From Gammaproteobacteria bacterium (lineage in GTDB: Bacteria > Pseudomonadota > Gammaproteobacteria > Pseudomonadales > Cellvibrionaceae): a stretch of 64,000 nt of DNA. Below the pieces are notes generated by a model. The model saw nothing but the letters and a program-made list of their open reading frames with translations, was not told the DNA's origin and searched no databases. The stretch covers positions 86,751 through 150,750 of the forward strand of contig SEBV01000012.1 in assembly GCA_004172865.1 (NCBI GenBank), read 5' to 3'. Shown piece by piece: positions 40,659-49,825 of this stretch (positions within the stretch are counted from its first letter, which is position 1; each line of letters begins with the position of its first letter). Position numbers and translations under genes: made by a program.

Positions 40659-42083
40659 CTATCTGTTATTAGCTGAGAAATTTTTTTCAAGTGTATCCAG
40701 CAGTACTTTTACTTTTGCGATGCTCTCCTGGTATTCCTTTGCAGCTTCGGAGTCCGCTACTATTCCGCCGCCACCCCAGCAATGAATTTGATTGCGGTTA
40801 CAGATCAGCGTGCGAATCGCAATATTGGTATCCATGTTTCCGCATGCACTTATGTAACCCACGCTGCCGCAATAAATGGAGCGTCGCACAGGCTCAAGCT
40901 CCTCAATAATTTCCATGGCGCGAATTTTAGGCGCTCCGGTAATACTGCCGCCTGGGAAACTGCTTGCGAGCAAGTCCAGGGCATTTTTATCTGGCTTGAG
41001 TACGCCGGTCACCGTGCTTACCAAATGGTGAACATTGGCAAAACTTTGCAGGCTGAACAGTTCTGGCACTTTGACTTCCAGGCACGTTTTACTCAGATCA
41101 TTGCGTAGTAAATCCACAATCATCAAGTTTTCAGCTTTATCCTTCAGGCTCGATTGCAAGGCTTGGGCATTGGCGGCGTCTTCCTGCGGATTTTTGCCCC
41201 TCGCGATTGTGCCTTTGATTGGCTTGGTCTCAACCTGATTTTGTTCGAGCTTGATAAAACGCTCAGGCGATAGGCTGAGAATCGCTCCTTCAGGCACTTC
41301 CATGTAGGCAGAGAAGGGGGAAGGCAGGGTTTCGCGTAGTTTCAGATAGGCCTCAAGACTATCGCCTACAAAGTCAGCGCTAAAACGTTGAGCAAAATTA
41401 ACCTGATAACAATCGCCATCCGCTATATAAGTTTGAATTTTGCTGATCGCGACGTTGTATTTATCTACTTTAAGATTGCCTTTAAAGTCTTTGATATTAA
41501 AAGGTTTTTCTGGATATCTAAGGTTTTGCTTTAAGTCGTGAAACCTTGTGCTTTGGCTGGCTTTCGAGCAAAGCGCAGTGATTTCTAAAAAGTTATAAGC
41601 AGGCGCTACGCTTTTGTTTATCACCAACCAGGCTTTTTGGATTTGATGATCTTGCACGATTGCCCAAGGATAAATACCAACGCACATATCGGGTAAATCA
41701 ATATCTCTGATTGCTTGCTCTGGCAGCTTTTCCAAGCGTCGGCCTAAATCGTAACCAAAATAACCAAGAGCACCGCCACAAAATGGAACTTGTTCAGCAT
41801 GGGATTGATCGTTTGTTAAATAGGTTTGCAGCAACGAAAATGGATTTTCTTTTGACTCCTCAGAAGTATCACCGCTCTGGATAATCGTCGTGTCACCGGT
41901 AGTGTTTAAAGTTACAGCTGGTGCAGCGCTAAGAATATCGAAACGGCCATAGGAGCTTTTTGGATAACAGGAATCCAGCCATATAGGCAGATCAAGATGA
42001 CGCAACTGCGTAAACCAGTCTGCTGAATTTGGGTAATAGTTGATGGCGGTTAGAAAAACAGACGTGGGCATGTAAAACGGCAC
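40659..42083 (-). CDS. pabB: Aminodeoxychorismate synthase component I
   Basis: PabB uses chorismate and ammonia from PabA to make 4-amino-4-deoxychorismate for folate. The 474-residue protein has the chorismate-binding domain motifs IADGDCYQVNFAQRF, SPERFIKLEQNQVETKPIKGTIARG, IVDLLRNDLSKTC, SSFPGGSITGAPKIRAMEIIEELEP and RRSIYCGSVGYIS. The PIKGT motif (with Lys) is typical of PabB rather than TrpE, which usually has PIAGT. The start may be M5 (42071). The product connects to aroC earlier in the window only through the pathway. Confidence 0.92.
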   Translation of the reverse strand: MPFYMPTSVFLTAINYYPNSADWFTQLRHLDLPIWLDSCYPKSSYGRFDILSAAPAVTLNTTGDTTIIQSGDTSEESKENPFSLLQTYLTNDQSHAEQVPFCGGALGYFGYDLGRRLEKLPEQAIRDIDLPDMCVGIYPWAIVQDHQIQKAWLVINKSVAPAYNFLEITALCSKASQSTRFHDLKQNLRYPEKPFNIKDFKGNLKVDKYNVAISKIQTYIADGDCYQVNFAQRFSADFVGDSLEAYLKLRETLPSPFSAYMEVPEGAILSLSPERFIKLEQNQVETKPIKGTIARGKNPQEDAANAQALQSSLKDKAENLMIVDLLRNDLSKTCLEVKVPELFSLQSFANVHHLVSTVTGVLKPDKNALDLLASSFPGGSITGAPKIRAMEIIEELEPVRRSIYCGSVGYISACGNMDTNIAIRTLICNRNQIHCWGGGGIVADSEAAKEYQESIAKVKVLLDTLEKNFSANNR

Positions 42084-42228
42084 CTAAAAACAATTACGAC
42101 ATATTAACGCAAACTCGCTTGCAAGGGCTTGGCGAATCTAGCAAATGATAAAAGCCGCTGTAACAAATGCGGTAATTCCTGTCAGAATAGTCAGGAGATA
42201 AAAACCGATACAGGAAAAGGGAGAGAGT

Positions 42229-45087
42229 ATGTTGTTCGTTATTGTTGGTTTACTTGTAGGAACAATTTTTGGTTCCATATTTTTGGATTATCAAGGCTCG
42301 GTCATTGGTGCAATTATAGGTGGTTTAGCCGGATTAATTTTTCACCAAATCAAACGAATCGGTCTACTGCAAACGTCTGTTAAAACGTTAGCGGAAGAAC
42401 AAACAAGCATGCGAGCGCAGCTCACCCAACTTCAAAATAACATCCAGCAACGCGCGCAACCAAATGAACAGCACGATAATTTAGCGGTTGTAAGCGAGCT
42501 AAATGAATCAGCTTCGGTAATTAAAACTCAATCCCCAACTATTAATAAAAATGAATCTGCAGAGCTGGACTTACCTGATGACCAACTTGCGGATCCTTGG
42601 ACATCTGATCAGCAATCGCTCGCACAAAAGCCGAACCTAACAACTGCTCATAAAATCGCTAGCGTGGATGCCACGTCGCAAGCTCCGGGTATTGGCGATA
42701 AAATATTTTCCGCCGTGCGCCGCTTTTTTACGGAAGGCAATCCTATTGTACGAATAGGTATGGTAGTGATGTTTTTCGGAGTGAGCTTTTTAGTTAAATA
42801 TGCATCCGGACAAGGTTTATTCCCTATTGAATTTCGTTTAACCGGCGTTATTGTGGGCGCGATTGCGCTGTTAATAGTCGGCTGGAAAACCCGAGCTCGC
42901 CCAGGTTCTTACGGATTGGTTTTGCAGGGCGGCGGGATTGCGGTTATCTACCTAACCTTATTTGCAGCAGCAAAAATATATGGATTAATTCCGCTTGGTC
43001 TCGCCTTCGGTTTATTGTTTTTAGTTGTAGTACTGGGCGTTTTGTTGGCACTTTTACAAAACGCACAAGTGCTCGCCATTCTCGCAACCGCAGGCGGCTT
43101 TCTCGCACCGATTTTAACGTCTACAGGTGAGGGCAGCCATGTCGGATTATTTAGTTTTTATTTAATTTTAAACCTCGGCATTTTAGCAATAGCGGTTTAC
43201 AAAGCCTGGCGGCTTTTAAATTGGGTGGGCTTTATGTTCACGTTCGTTATTACTGCCGTATGGGGCGTGCTTAAGTACGAACCATTATTTTATGCAAGTA
43301 CTCAACCTTTCTTGATTGCTTTTTTCGCGCTTTATCTAACAGTTTCAATATTATTTTCGTTCAAACAACCTACGAATTTAAAAGGCGTGGTGGATGGCAG
43401 TTTAGTATTTGGCTTACCGCTCGTGGCATTTGGTTTACAAACTGCGCTCTTAAAACATACTGAATATGGTTTGGCTATTAGCGCCATCGTATTGGCAATG
43501 ATTTACATAATTTTGTCAGCTGGTTTGGCTCGCCGTCATTTGCAAACTCACCGAGTTTTAGTGGAATCTTTTTTAGCGCTTGGAATTTCTTTTGCAACTC
43601 TTGCTGTGCCATTGGCGCTGGATGCAAGTTGGACTTCAGTTACCTGGGCACTAGAAGCAACTGGTTTAATCTGGGTGGGGCTGCGTCAACAGCGGTTACG
43701 CCCACGTGTTGTGGGTTATCTTCTCCATTGCGCTGCGGTGTTCTCACTGCTCGCCGTTAAAGGTTTGCATACAGGCTTGGTGCCTATTCTTAATGGCGAT
43801 TTTATAGGCGTAATTTTGCTTGCACTTACGAGTTTTACCATCGCCTATTTGTTACATTATTTTGTAAGCGTATTAACGAGTTTTGAAAAAATAATCACAC
43901 CCATTGCTGTTGCCCTAGGTGTTTTGTGGTGGTTTGTTGCGGGCATTAACGAAATGAGTGTACATATATTGCCCGAATATTTATTTGCGGCTGTGATTTT
44001 ACTGTCTGCAATATCATCGCTAATTATCATGTTAGTTAGTAAAAAGTTAACTTGGCGTTTATTAAGCAATAGCGTTTTTGCGCTTCTACCATTTGTATGG
44101 GCTCTATCGATACTTGTTTTTGCGTTTGGTCAAAATGGTGTTCATCCGCTTCAGGTATTCAGCTTTTTCTCCATAGCGGTAATGCTTGCTGTTCAATACC
44201 GGTTTTTATTCAGCAAAGAAAGTGAATTTGAGGGCAAGCAAAATATATTGTTACGAATTTGGCATACGTTCACTGCATGGGCAATCTTTGCAATTATTTT
44301 TTGGGAAGTATCATGGCAAACGAGCAATATTAGTGTGCGCGATACAACCAATCTAATTATTTGGTTTGCTGCCATAGTTGTTCCAGTAATCTTATTACTT
44401 GGTGCCGGGCAGAAAAAGTTTTGGCCATTTATTAGCTTCGAGCGAGATTACAAGAATTGGATTCCAGCTCCGTTGTTTGCGTTAGCCGCTATTTGGTTTT
44501 TAGTGGTTTGTAATAGAGCGCCAACTCTAGGTGAGCACTATTTGCCAGTTCTGAACCCGCTTGATTTAGCGCAATTCGCTGTGATTTTAATTTTTGCTTA
44601 CGCGATAAAACGCGACTTTATGAATCAGGTTAATTTTATTTCCAAGGCTGCGAGAGTTGGCTTGCTAGGAATTATGTTATTTGTCTGGGTGAATGTCGTG
44701 ACCTTGAGAGCCGTCAGCCACTACCAGTATATTCCCTATGAGTTTGATAGCTTGTGGAATGCGATGCAGGTACAAATGGCGCTATCAATCTTATGGTCAA
44801 TCTGTGCTTTGGTGGTAATGAACTTATCGCGCCGAATTCAGCGTCGCGAGTTATGGATGATTGGGGCAGGGCTATTAGGACTTGTCGTATTAAAATTGGC
44901 AACCAAAGATTTATCTGGTTCAGGTACTTTGGCAGGAATTATTTCGTTTATGGTTGTGGGCGCGCTAATGTTGCTGATAGGTTTTTTATCGCCGATACCC
45001 GCCAAAAAACCTTCCAGTATTTCTATTGATGATGAAATTCCGCTGGAAAGTTTGCCTGTAGGCAATAAAGGTCCTCTTAATGAATAA
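42229..45087 (+). CDS. DUF2339 large integral membrane protein
   Basis: This 952-residue protein has a short N-terminal hairpin of TM helices, a coiled-coil/linker stretch (about 45-160, with TLAEEQTSMRAQLTQLQNNIQQ), then more than twenty hydrophobic helices. ARPGSYGLVLQGGGIAVIYLTLFAAAKIYGLI and the LATAGGFLAPILTSTGEGSHVGLFSFYL segment identify DUF2339. Function is unknown. The ATG at 42229 is preceded by AGGGAGAGAG. It overlaps the next gene by 8 bp, and the pair DUF2339-DUF3999 is a recurring gene couple in gammaproteobacteria. Confidence 0.88.
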   Translation: MLFVIVGLLVGTIFGSIFLDYQGSVIGAIIGGLAGLIFHQIKRIGLLQTSVKTLAEEQTSMRAQLTQLQNNIQQRAQPNEQHDNLAVVSELNESASVIKTQSPTINKNESAELDLPDDQLADPWTSDQQSLAQKPNLTTAHKIASVDATSQAPGIGDKIFSAVRRFFTEGNPIVRIGMVVMFFGVSFLVKYASGQGLFPIEFRLTGVIVGAIALLIVGWKTRARPGSYGLVLQGGGIAVIYLTLFAAAKIYGLIPLGLAFGLLFLVVVLGVLLALLQNAQVLAILATAGGFLAPILTSTGEGSHVGLFSFYLILNLGILAIAVYKAWRLLNWVGFMFTFVITAVWGVLKYEPLFYASTQPFLIAFFALYLTVSILFSFKQPTNLKGVVDGSLVFGLPLVAFGLQTALLKHTEYGLAISAIVLAMIYIILSAGLARRHLQTHRVLVESFLALGISFATLAVPLALDASWTSVTWALEATGLIWVGLRQQRLRPRVVGYLLHCAAVFSLLAVKGLHTGLVPILNGDFIGVILLALTSFTIAYLLHYFVSVLTSFEKIITPIAVALGVLWWFVAGINEMSVHILPEYLFAAVILLSAISSLIIMLVSKKLTWRLLSNSVFALLPFVWALSILVFAFGQNGVHPLQVFSFFSIAVMLAVQYRFLFSKESEFEGKQNILLRIWHTFTAWAIFAIIFWEVSWQTSNISVRDTTNLIIWFAAIVVPVILLLGAGQKKFWPFISFERDYKNWIPAPLFALAAIWFLVVCNRAPTLGEHYLPVLNPLDLAQFAVILIFAYAIKRDFMNQVNFISKAARVGLLGIMLFVWVNVVTLRAVSHYQYIPYEFDSLWNAMQVQMALSILWSICALVVMNLSRRIQRRELWMIGAGLLGLVVLKLATKDLSGSGTLAGIISFMVVGALMLLIGFLSPIPAKKPSSISIDDEIPLESLPVGNKGPLNE

Positions 45088-46492
45088 GCATAATATTTTT
45101 ATAGTTGCGTTACTTTTTTTCTTGGCAACTTCTCGGGCGTTTTCGGCGCAATACTCGCCGCCTTTGTATCAAGTTGAAAAAGCGCAGGGCACTTATATTC
45201 AAGTGTCTCTTACTTACGACATTTATAGTTACAGCAAAAGTGATGATTTGCGAGATTTGGTTGTGTTAGATGCAGATCAAAATGCATTGCCACATAGATT
45301 TATTTCGGTGATCCCGAACGGACAAAAATCTGAAAATAAAATATCAACCGACACGTTAAATTTTTTCCCCGTCGCAATCGATGCAGCGCCGGAGACCTTA
45401 CGTAATTTACATACGCGTCAAACATCAGTACAAGACGGTAAAGTGCAAACGATTACCAGGGATTCAACTCTGGATAATAAAACTCCTGAGTTTTATGTTA
45501 TCGATATCAGCAAATTGGATCACGATATTGATAGTTTGAGTATTGATTGGGATGTAAATGCCGAAAACCAATATCTGGAAGTTGAGCTGGAGGCGACTCG
45601 TAATTTAAAAGATTGGGTCTCGCTTGGCCACGCAACCTTGATGCAAGTTACGCATCAAGATCAGGTTCTAAAGCACAATCACATTGTTGCTAAAATTTAT
45701 CGTAACGATTTTGAATTTTTACGCTTAAAAATATTACGTGGGGCTGAGAAGCTAAATATTTCAAATATTAGTGCGGAGCAAATAACGGGCACCACTGCCG
45801 AGAAAAAACGTCCCCTTGAAGCCTGGAGTGTTTCAGGAAAAGTGGCCAAAGATCAAAGCAGTATTTACTTTCCGAACTCACGCACTAAAGCGTACCCAGT
45901 CGCAGCATGGGAATTTAGCCGTAATGAGTCCACGCCTGCAGCGACCGTTGGAATTGATTTAGGCAAAAATATTTATGGCGATAGCGCCAAAATATTTTCT
46001 CGTAGTAATGAAGATCAGAACTGGAATTTACAATATCAGGGAATTTTGTTTAATGTATTGGTTGGTGATCAATGGCAAAAAAGCGATGCCATTAGCATCA
46101 ATGATAATCACGATAAGTTTTGGCGTTTGGAGCTGAGTCCCTCTGCAGCAAATTACTCTGTGCCGACGCTGGTATTTGCTTGGGAGCCAATTCAGTTACA
46201 AATTATCGCCAGTAACAAACCACCGTTTGTCTTGGTGATGTCTAATAACAAGAGCGATAACGGCAATAGTGAACAAATCTTTAGCCACATATTGGGAGAA
46301 AATTCGCCCGAATGGGCGGAGGCCAATTTAACACGACTGGACAATACGCCGGAATCTCTTGTGCAAGCGGCCACACCAACTGACTGGAAAAAATGGCTAT
46401 TCTGGATCGCATTACTACTGGCAGTTGCTGTGCTCTTATTGTTTTCGGTAAGACTTTTTAAACAATTAAAGGCATCTGATGCCGGACCGTAG
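45080..46492 (+). CDS. DUF3999 exported/membrane protein
   Basis: This 470-residue protein has a signal peptide (1-23, ending RAFSA), a large beta-rich periplasmic part and one C-terminal TM helix (about 442-461, LFWIALLLAVAVLLLFSV). The overlap with the DUF2339 gene and the topology indicate that the two proteins work as a membrane complex with a periplasmic partner. No enzymatic motif is visible. Function is unknown. Confidence 0.85.
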   Translation: MNKHNIFIVALLFFLATSRAFSAQYSPPLYQVEKAQGTYIQVSLTYDIYSYSKSDDLRDLVVLDADQNALPHRFISVIPNGQKSENKISTDTLNFFPVAIDAAPETLRNLHTRQTSVQDGKVQTITRDSTLDNKTPEFYVIDISKLDHDIDSLSIDWDVNAENQYLEVELEATRNLKDWVSLGHATLMQVTHQDQVLKHNHIVAKIYRNDFEFLRLKILRGAEKLNISNISAEQITGTTAEKKRPLEAWSVSGKVAKDQSSIYFPNSRTKAYPVAAWEFSRNESTPAATVGIDLGKNIYGDSAKIFSRSNEDQNWNLQYQGILFNVLVGDQWQKSDAISINDNHDKFWRLELSPSAANYSVPTLVFAWEPIQLQIIASNKPPFVLVMSNNKSDNGNSEQIFSHILGENSPEWAEANLTRLDNTPESLVQAATPTDWKKWLFWIALLLAVAVLLLFSVRLFKQLKASDAGP

Positions 46493-46556
46493 ATTTATTT
46501 CGTTTTTTAATGTGAAAAAGAAATTAAACAAATTCTAAAAATTACGGCTTTCCGTT

Positions 46557-46587
46557 AGACTGTTTGCAAATTGACAGTCTTCTTTTC
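46557..46587 (+). terminator. Possible terminator after the DUF3999 gene
   Basis: A 7-bp stem (AGACTGT 46557-46563, ACAGTCT 46574-46580) with a 10-nt loop is followed by TCTTTT. It is weak because the T tract is interrupted. Confidence 0.4.
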
Positions 46588-46657
46588 GATGGTCTTATTG
46601 ATAATCTCATCTTATTGAAAGTCTCATTAACGCAATAATTCTGGTTTCGGAGCGACA

Positions 46658-47173
46658 ATGCCTTTTGTCCCTACAGTCCCCGCAGTGATCGACCTCGAAG
46701 CATCTGGTTTCGGCTCTCATAGCTACCCCATTGAAGTTGGCTTTGCTTTGCCTAATGGCCGCTTGGAATGTACGCTGATTCGCCCTGAACCCTCCTGGAT
46801 TCACTGGGATGATTCGGCCTATCAAATTCATGGAATCACGCGCGAGCTACTGGTGGCGTTTGGTAAGCCGGTGGATCAAGTCGCGCTTTGGTTGAACAAA
46901 CAATTAAGCGGCATGACAGTTTATTCCGATGCCTGGGGTCATGATTATGCGTGGCTTGCTGTTTTGTATGATGCCGCAAATCTCGCGCCGAGTTTTAAGC
47001 TCGATCATCTCGCTAGCATAATGCCCGAGTGCGAGGCTTCGCGCTGGAATAATGTTCACGATGAAATTGAAAAAGAACTTGGTCTAAAACGGCATCGTGC
47101 CAGCAACGATGCACTTATGTTGCAGCGCACTTGGGTTCGCTTAATGGATAGTGATGAATTTGCAATCGCCTAG
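46658..47173 (+). CDS. 3'-5' exonuclease-like protein, DEDDh (DnaQ) superfamily
   Basis: This 171-residue protein has an ExoI pattern: VIDLEASGFG provides the D-x-E pair, DAWGHDYAWL the second Asp region, and KRHRASNDALML the H-x4-D motif of DEDDh exonucleases. Homologues are annotated as exonucleases or RNase T-like, but specific substrates are unknown. It is a single gene with its own spacing on both sides. The catalytic residues appear intact, so activity is plausible. Confidence 0.75.
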   Translation: MPFVPTVPAVIDLEASGFGSHSYPIEVGFALPNGRLECTLIRPEPSWIHWDDSAYQIHGITRELLVAFGKPVDQVALWLNKQLSGMTVYSDAWGHDYAWLAVLYDAANLAPSFKLDHLASIMPECEASRWNNVHDEIEKELGLKRHRASNDALMLQRTWVRLMDSDEFAIA

Positions 47174-47285
47174 TAATTATTATCAATATTTATTTGCGAG
47201 CAGCGAAGCAAAATCAATTGTTAAATAATAATAATTTTAATACACATTCCTCCCAAATTTTATAACCAACTCGCTAACACTATTT

Positions 47286-48266
47286 ATGAATGTAAAACAC
47301 GTCTTATATGAGCTGCGTTTGTTATTTGGTATTGAACGCAATACCACTAGCCACGGTGAAAAATGGATATCCGGCTTGGGTGCATTACTCGGCATCCTTT
47401 CAGTTTATTGGATCACCCGTTTTGTGTTTCCACACGGCTTTATGGAGAATGCCGGCAGCTTGATAATGGTGACATCCATGGGCGCATCGGCAGTATTATT
47501 GTTTGCCGTTCCACAAGGTGCACTGTCACAGCCATGGGCTGTCATTGGCGGACATTTAATTTCGGCATTTATCGGCGTGAGCTGTCAAAAATTGTTTCCT
47601 GATCAAACCTGGACAGCTGCACTTGCTGTAGGGCTTGCGGTAGGTTGCATGCATTATATGCGCTGCATACATCCACCCGGTGGCGCAACTTCGCTCGCGG
47701 CCGTTATTGGTGGTTCTGAAGTTCACGCGCTTGGCTATCACTATTTAATTATGCCCATTTTAATAAATGTGATTGCGATATTGTTGATGGCAATTTTATT
47801 TAACGCCTTGTTTCATTGGCGTCGTTATCCCGCACATATTAATAAGCGTTTGCGGGAATCGAAAAAAACGCAGCCAGCTGAGCGACAATTTGATTTAACC
47901 CACGAAGATTTTTCAGCAGCCATGCAACAGCTAAATTCTTACGTTGATATAACCGCTGAAAATCTCACTGAATTATTGGAGCTGGCGAAACAGCACGCGG
48001 AAAAAAATATCACTCACCCTGCAGATATTATTCCCGGCCATTTTTACAGTAATGGAAAGCTTGGAAAATTATGGAGTGTGCGGCAAGTATTGGATGGCTC
48101 GGATGACGATGTGATCCCTGAGAAAGACCGTGTAATTTACAAAGTTCTTGCGGGTGATGGCGCTTACCAAACTGCGATTTGTTTGCGCAGTGAATTTCGG
48201 CAGTGGGCTCGTTTTGAAGTTAAACCGCAAGAAAATGGCCGTTGGATAAAAATGGATTCGGAATAA
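47286..48266 (+). CDS. HPP-family membrane protein with C-terminal cytosolic domain
   Basis: This 326-residue protein has about five to six TM helices (residues 25-185). It contains the family signature CIHPPGGATSLAAVIGG, giving the HPP name, and SLIMVTSMGASAVLLFAVPQGALSQPW. HPP proteins in cyanobacteria and plastids have been linked to nitrite transport; for bacterial members this is unproven. The last 130 residues form a soluble extension (LTHEDFSAAMQQLNSYVDI onward) that I do not recognise. Confidence 0.82.
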   Translation: MNVKHVLYELRLLFGIERNTTSHGEKWISGLGALLGILSVYWITRFVFPHGFMENAGSLIMVTSMGASAVLLFAVPQGALSQPWAVIGGHLISAFIGVSCQKLFPDQTWTAALAVGLAVGCMHYMRCIHPPGGATSLAAVIGGSEVHALGYHYLIMPILINVIAILLMAILFNALFHWRRYPAHINKRLRESKKTQPAERQFDLTHEDFSAAMQQLNSYVDITAENLTELLELAKQHAEKNITHPADIIPGHFYSNGKLGKLWSVRQVLDGSDDDVIPEKDRVIYKVLAGDGAYQTAICLRSEFRQWARFEVKPQENGRWIKMDSE

Positions 48267-48346
48267 CTTATAATCATTAAAATAATTGATGTTACAAATT
48301 GCAACAATTTATCTGCTGTTAGAATCACAAGTGCTCGTTAAGATGG

Positions 48347-48379
48347 CCCCTCAAATATTACATCTGCTGTATTGAGGGG
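48347..48379 (+). promoter_or_regulatory. Hairpin occluding the ribosome-binding site of the cyclophilin gene
   Basis: CCCCTCAA (48347-48354) pairs with TTGAGGGG (48372-48379) around a 17-nt loop. The right arm contains the Shine-Dalgarno GAGGGG, 6 nt before the ATG at 48386, so folding would block initiation. Confidence 0.5.
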
Positions 48380-48385
48380 ATCATC

Positions 48386-49213
48386 ATGTTTTCAAAGGCT
48401 ATCAACTTATCCAATGTAAAAAGTCGCTGTAAAATTCCTGCAGCCTTATTGTTAACCGCTGCAATGGCGATTGTGCAGCCAGCAATGGCAACTATCGTGC
48501 AATTTCAAACTGTTCTGGGCGACTTTTCAGTTAATCTCTACGATAAAACCACACCCAAAACGGTAGAAAACTTTTTAACTTATGTTAAAGCGGGTAGCTA
48601 CACAAATACCGTAATTCATCGTTCGGTGCCCGGTTTTGTTGAGCAGGGCGGTGGCTATAAATATGTCACCAAATTTCCTTTAGTTAGTATTCCGCAAAAC
48701 GCTGCAGTAGTTAATGAACCTGTGTACTCTAATAAACGCGGCACAATTGCGATGGCGAAGTTGAGCGGCAAGCCTAATTCGGCAACCAACGAGTGGTTTT
48801 TTAATCTTGTCGACAATAGTAAGTCACTCGATATCAGTAGCGGTGGCAGTGGCGGTTACACAGTTTTCGGTGAAGTGACTGGTAATGGTATGGCTATTAT
48901 TGATGCCATGGCCGCATTGAATATTTTCAACGTAGATCCAACGAATGGATTAACAAGCTTTCCGTTAAAAAATTATACGGCCGCAGATGGAACTAATAAC
49001 GTCGCTATAACCGATAAGAATTTGGTGTTGATTCTCGGCATTGTTGTGCTTGATGGATCACCAGATACCGCAGCAAATTTAACGCCTGTTAAAAATACAT
49101 TAATTAATGAGCCCGTTGACACTGGCTCAGGTGGCGGAGGCGGCGGCGCTATGGGGTGGATTAGCTTATTTGCATTGTTGGGTTTGGCGATTATCAAGCG
49201 TAGCCGCCGATAA
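48386..49213 (+). CDS. Exported cyclophilin-type peptidyl-prolyl isomerase with GlyGly-CTERM tail
   Basis: This 275-residue protein has a signal peptide (to about residue 35, PAMA). The cyclophilin core runs from IVQFQTVLGDFSVNLYD through TPKTVENFLTYVKAGSYTNTVIHRSVPGFVEQGGG, AMAKLSGKPNSATNEWFFNL and GGYTVFGEVTGNGM. Residues 250-275 are a GlyGly-CTERM sorting signal: a Gly-rich stretch (SGGGGGGAMGW), a hydrophobic helix and a basic end KRSRR. Such tails are processed by rhombosortase and passed to type II secretion or the cell surface (established for the signal type; not shown for this protein). A hairpin covers its ribosome site. Confidence 0.88.
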   Translation: MFSKAINLSNVKSRCKIPAALLLTAAMAIVQPAMATIVQFQTVLGDFSVNLYDKTTPKTVENFLTYVKAGSYTNTVIHRSVPGFVEQGGGYKYVTKFPLVSIPQNAAVVNEPVYSNKRGTIAMAKLSGKPNSATNEWFFNLVDNSKSLDISSGGSGGYTVFGEVTGNGMAIIDAMAALNIFNVDPTNGLTSFPLKNYTAADGTNNVAITDKNLVLILGIVVLDGSPDTAANLTPVKNTLINEPVDTGSGGGGGGAMGWISLFALLGLAIIKRSRR

Positions 49214-49266
49214 CACGGACTTGCTATACTCGGGACTGATACTTACCTTCAGTTGCTGAAATTTTA

Positions 49267-49304
49267 AAAACTGCCTGGCAAGTAATTGCCAGGCAGTTTT
49301 TTTT
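49267..49304 (+). terminator. Strong rho-independent terminator after the cyclophilin gene
   Basis: A 15-bp stem (AAAACTGCCTGGCAA at 49267-49281 with its complement at 49286-49300) has a GTAA loop and an 8-T tract. Confidence 0.93.
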
Positions 49305-49315
49305 GAGGAGAATTT

Positions 49316-49678
49316 ATGATTACTTATCTTTATTGGCTTGCAGTGCTCATAATGGCAGGGTTGTTATTTTGGGTGGTGGGTCGTTTTGTAAATTGGAAAT
49401 ATGGCGTGGTCGCGGCTGCAGTTGTTTTAGTGATAGGGTGGTCGGCGTTTTATTTTAAATATGAACAAGCTTTTGTTAAAAACTATGGCGGTATCATGAC
49501 TATTTCGGTACCTGCCGGTCAGATACATTTATCCGCCACCTGGAAAGAAGATCATTTATGGATTGAAAATTATGATCCCAAAAATAACGTGTGTTATTTC
49601 AGCGAGTACTCCAAAGGACATTTATTACAGGGGCAAGTGCGCATCGAAAACTGTAATCCTGCAACGGGCAAGCTCTAA
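49316..49678 (+). CDS. Small membrane protein, unknown
   Basis: This 120-residue protein has two N-terminal TM helices (about 4-22 and 28-45) and a soluble C-terminal half with two cysteines (NNVCYFSEY and IENCNPATG). I do not recognise the family. The start has TGAGGAG 8 nt upstream, so it is well supported as a gene. It begins just after a strong terminator, so it needs its own promoter. Confidence 0.65.
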   Translation: MITYLYWLAVLIMAGLLFWVVGRFVNWKYGVVAAAVVLVIGWSAFYFKYEQAFVKNYGGIMTISVPAGQIHLSATWKEDHLWIENYDPKNNVCYFSEYSKGHLLQGQVRIENCNPATGKL

Positions 49679-49825
49679 AAGGTTCATAATCTGAAGCGGA
49701 TATAAAGTTTTAAGAACAAGAGAATTATATTTTTTTGCTCTATCCTGGTGATTTTCTTTAAAAATCGAGAATCAAGACTACTTTATAGAGAGCGAATTGA
49801 TGTTTTTAGTATGTGAGGTGAGTTA

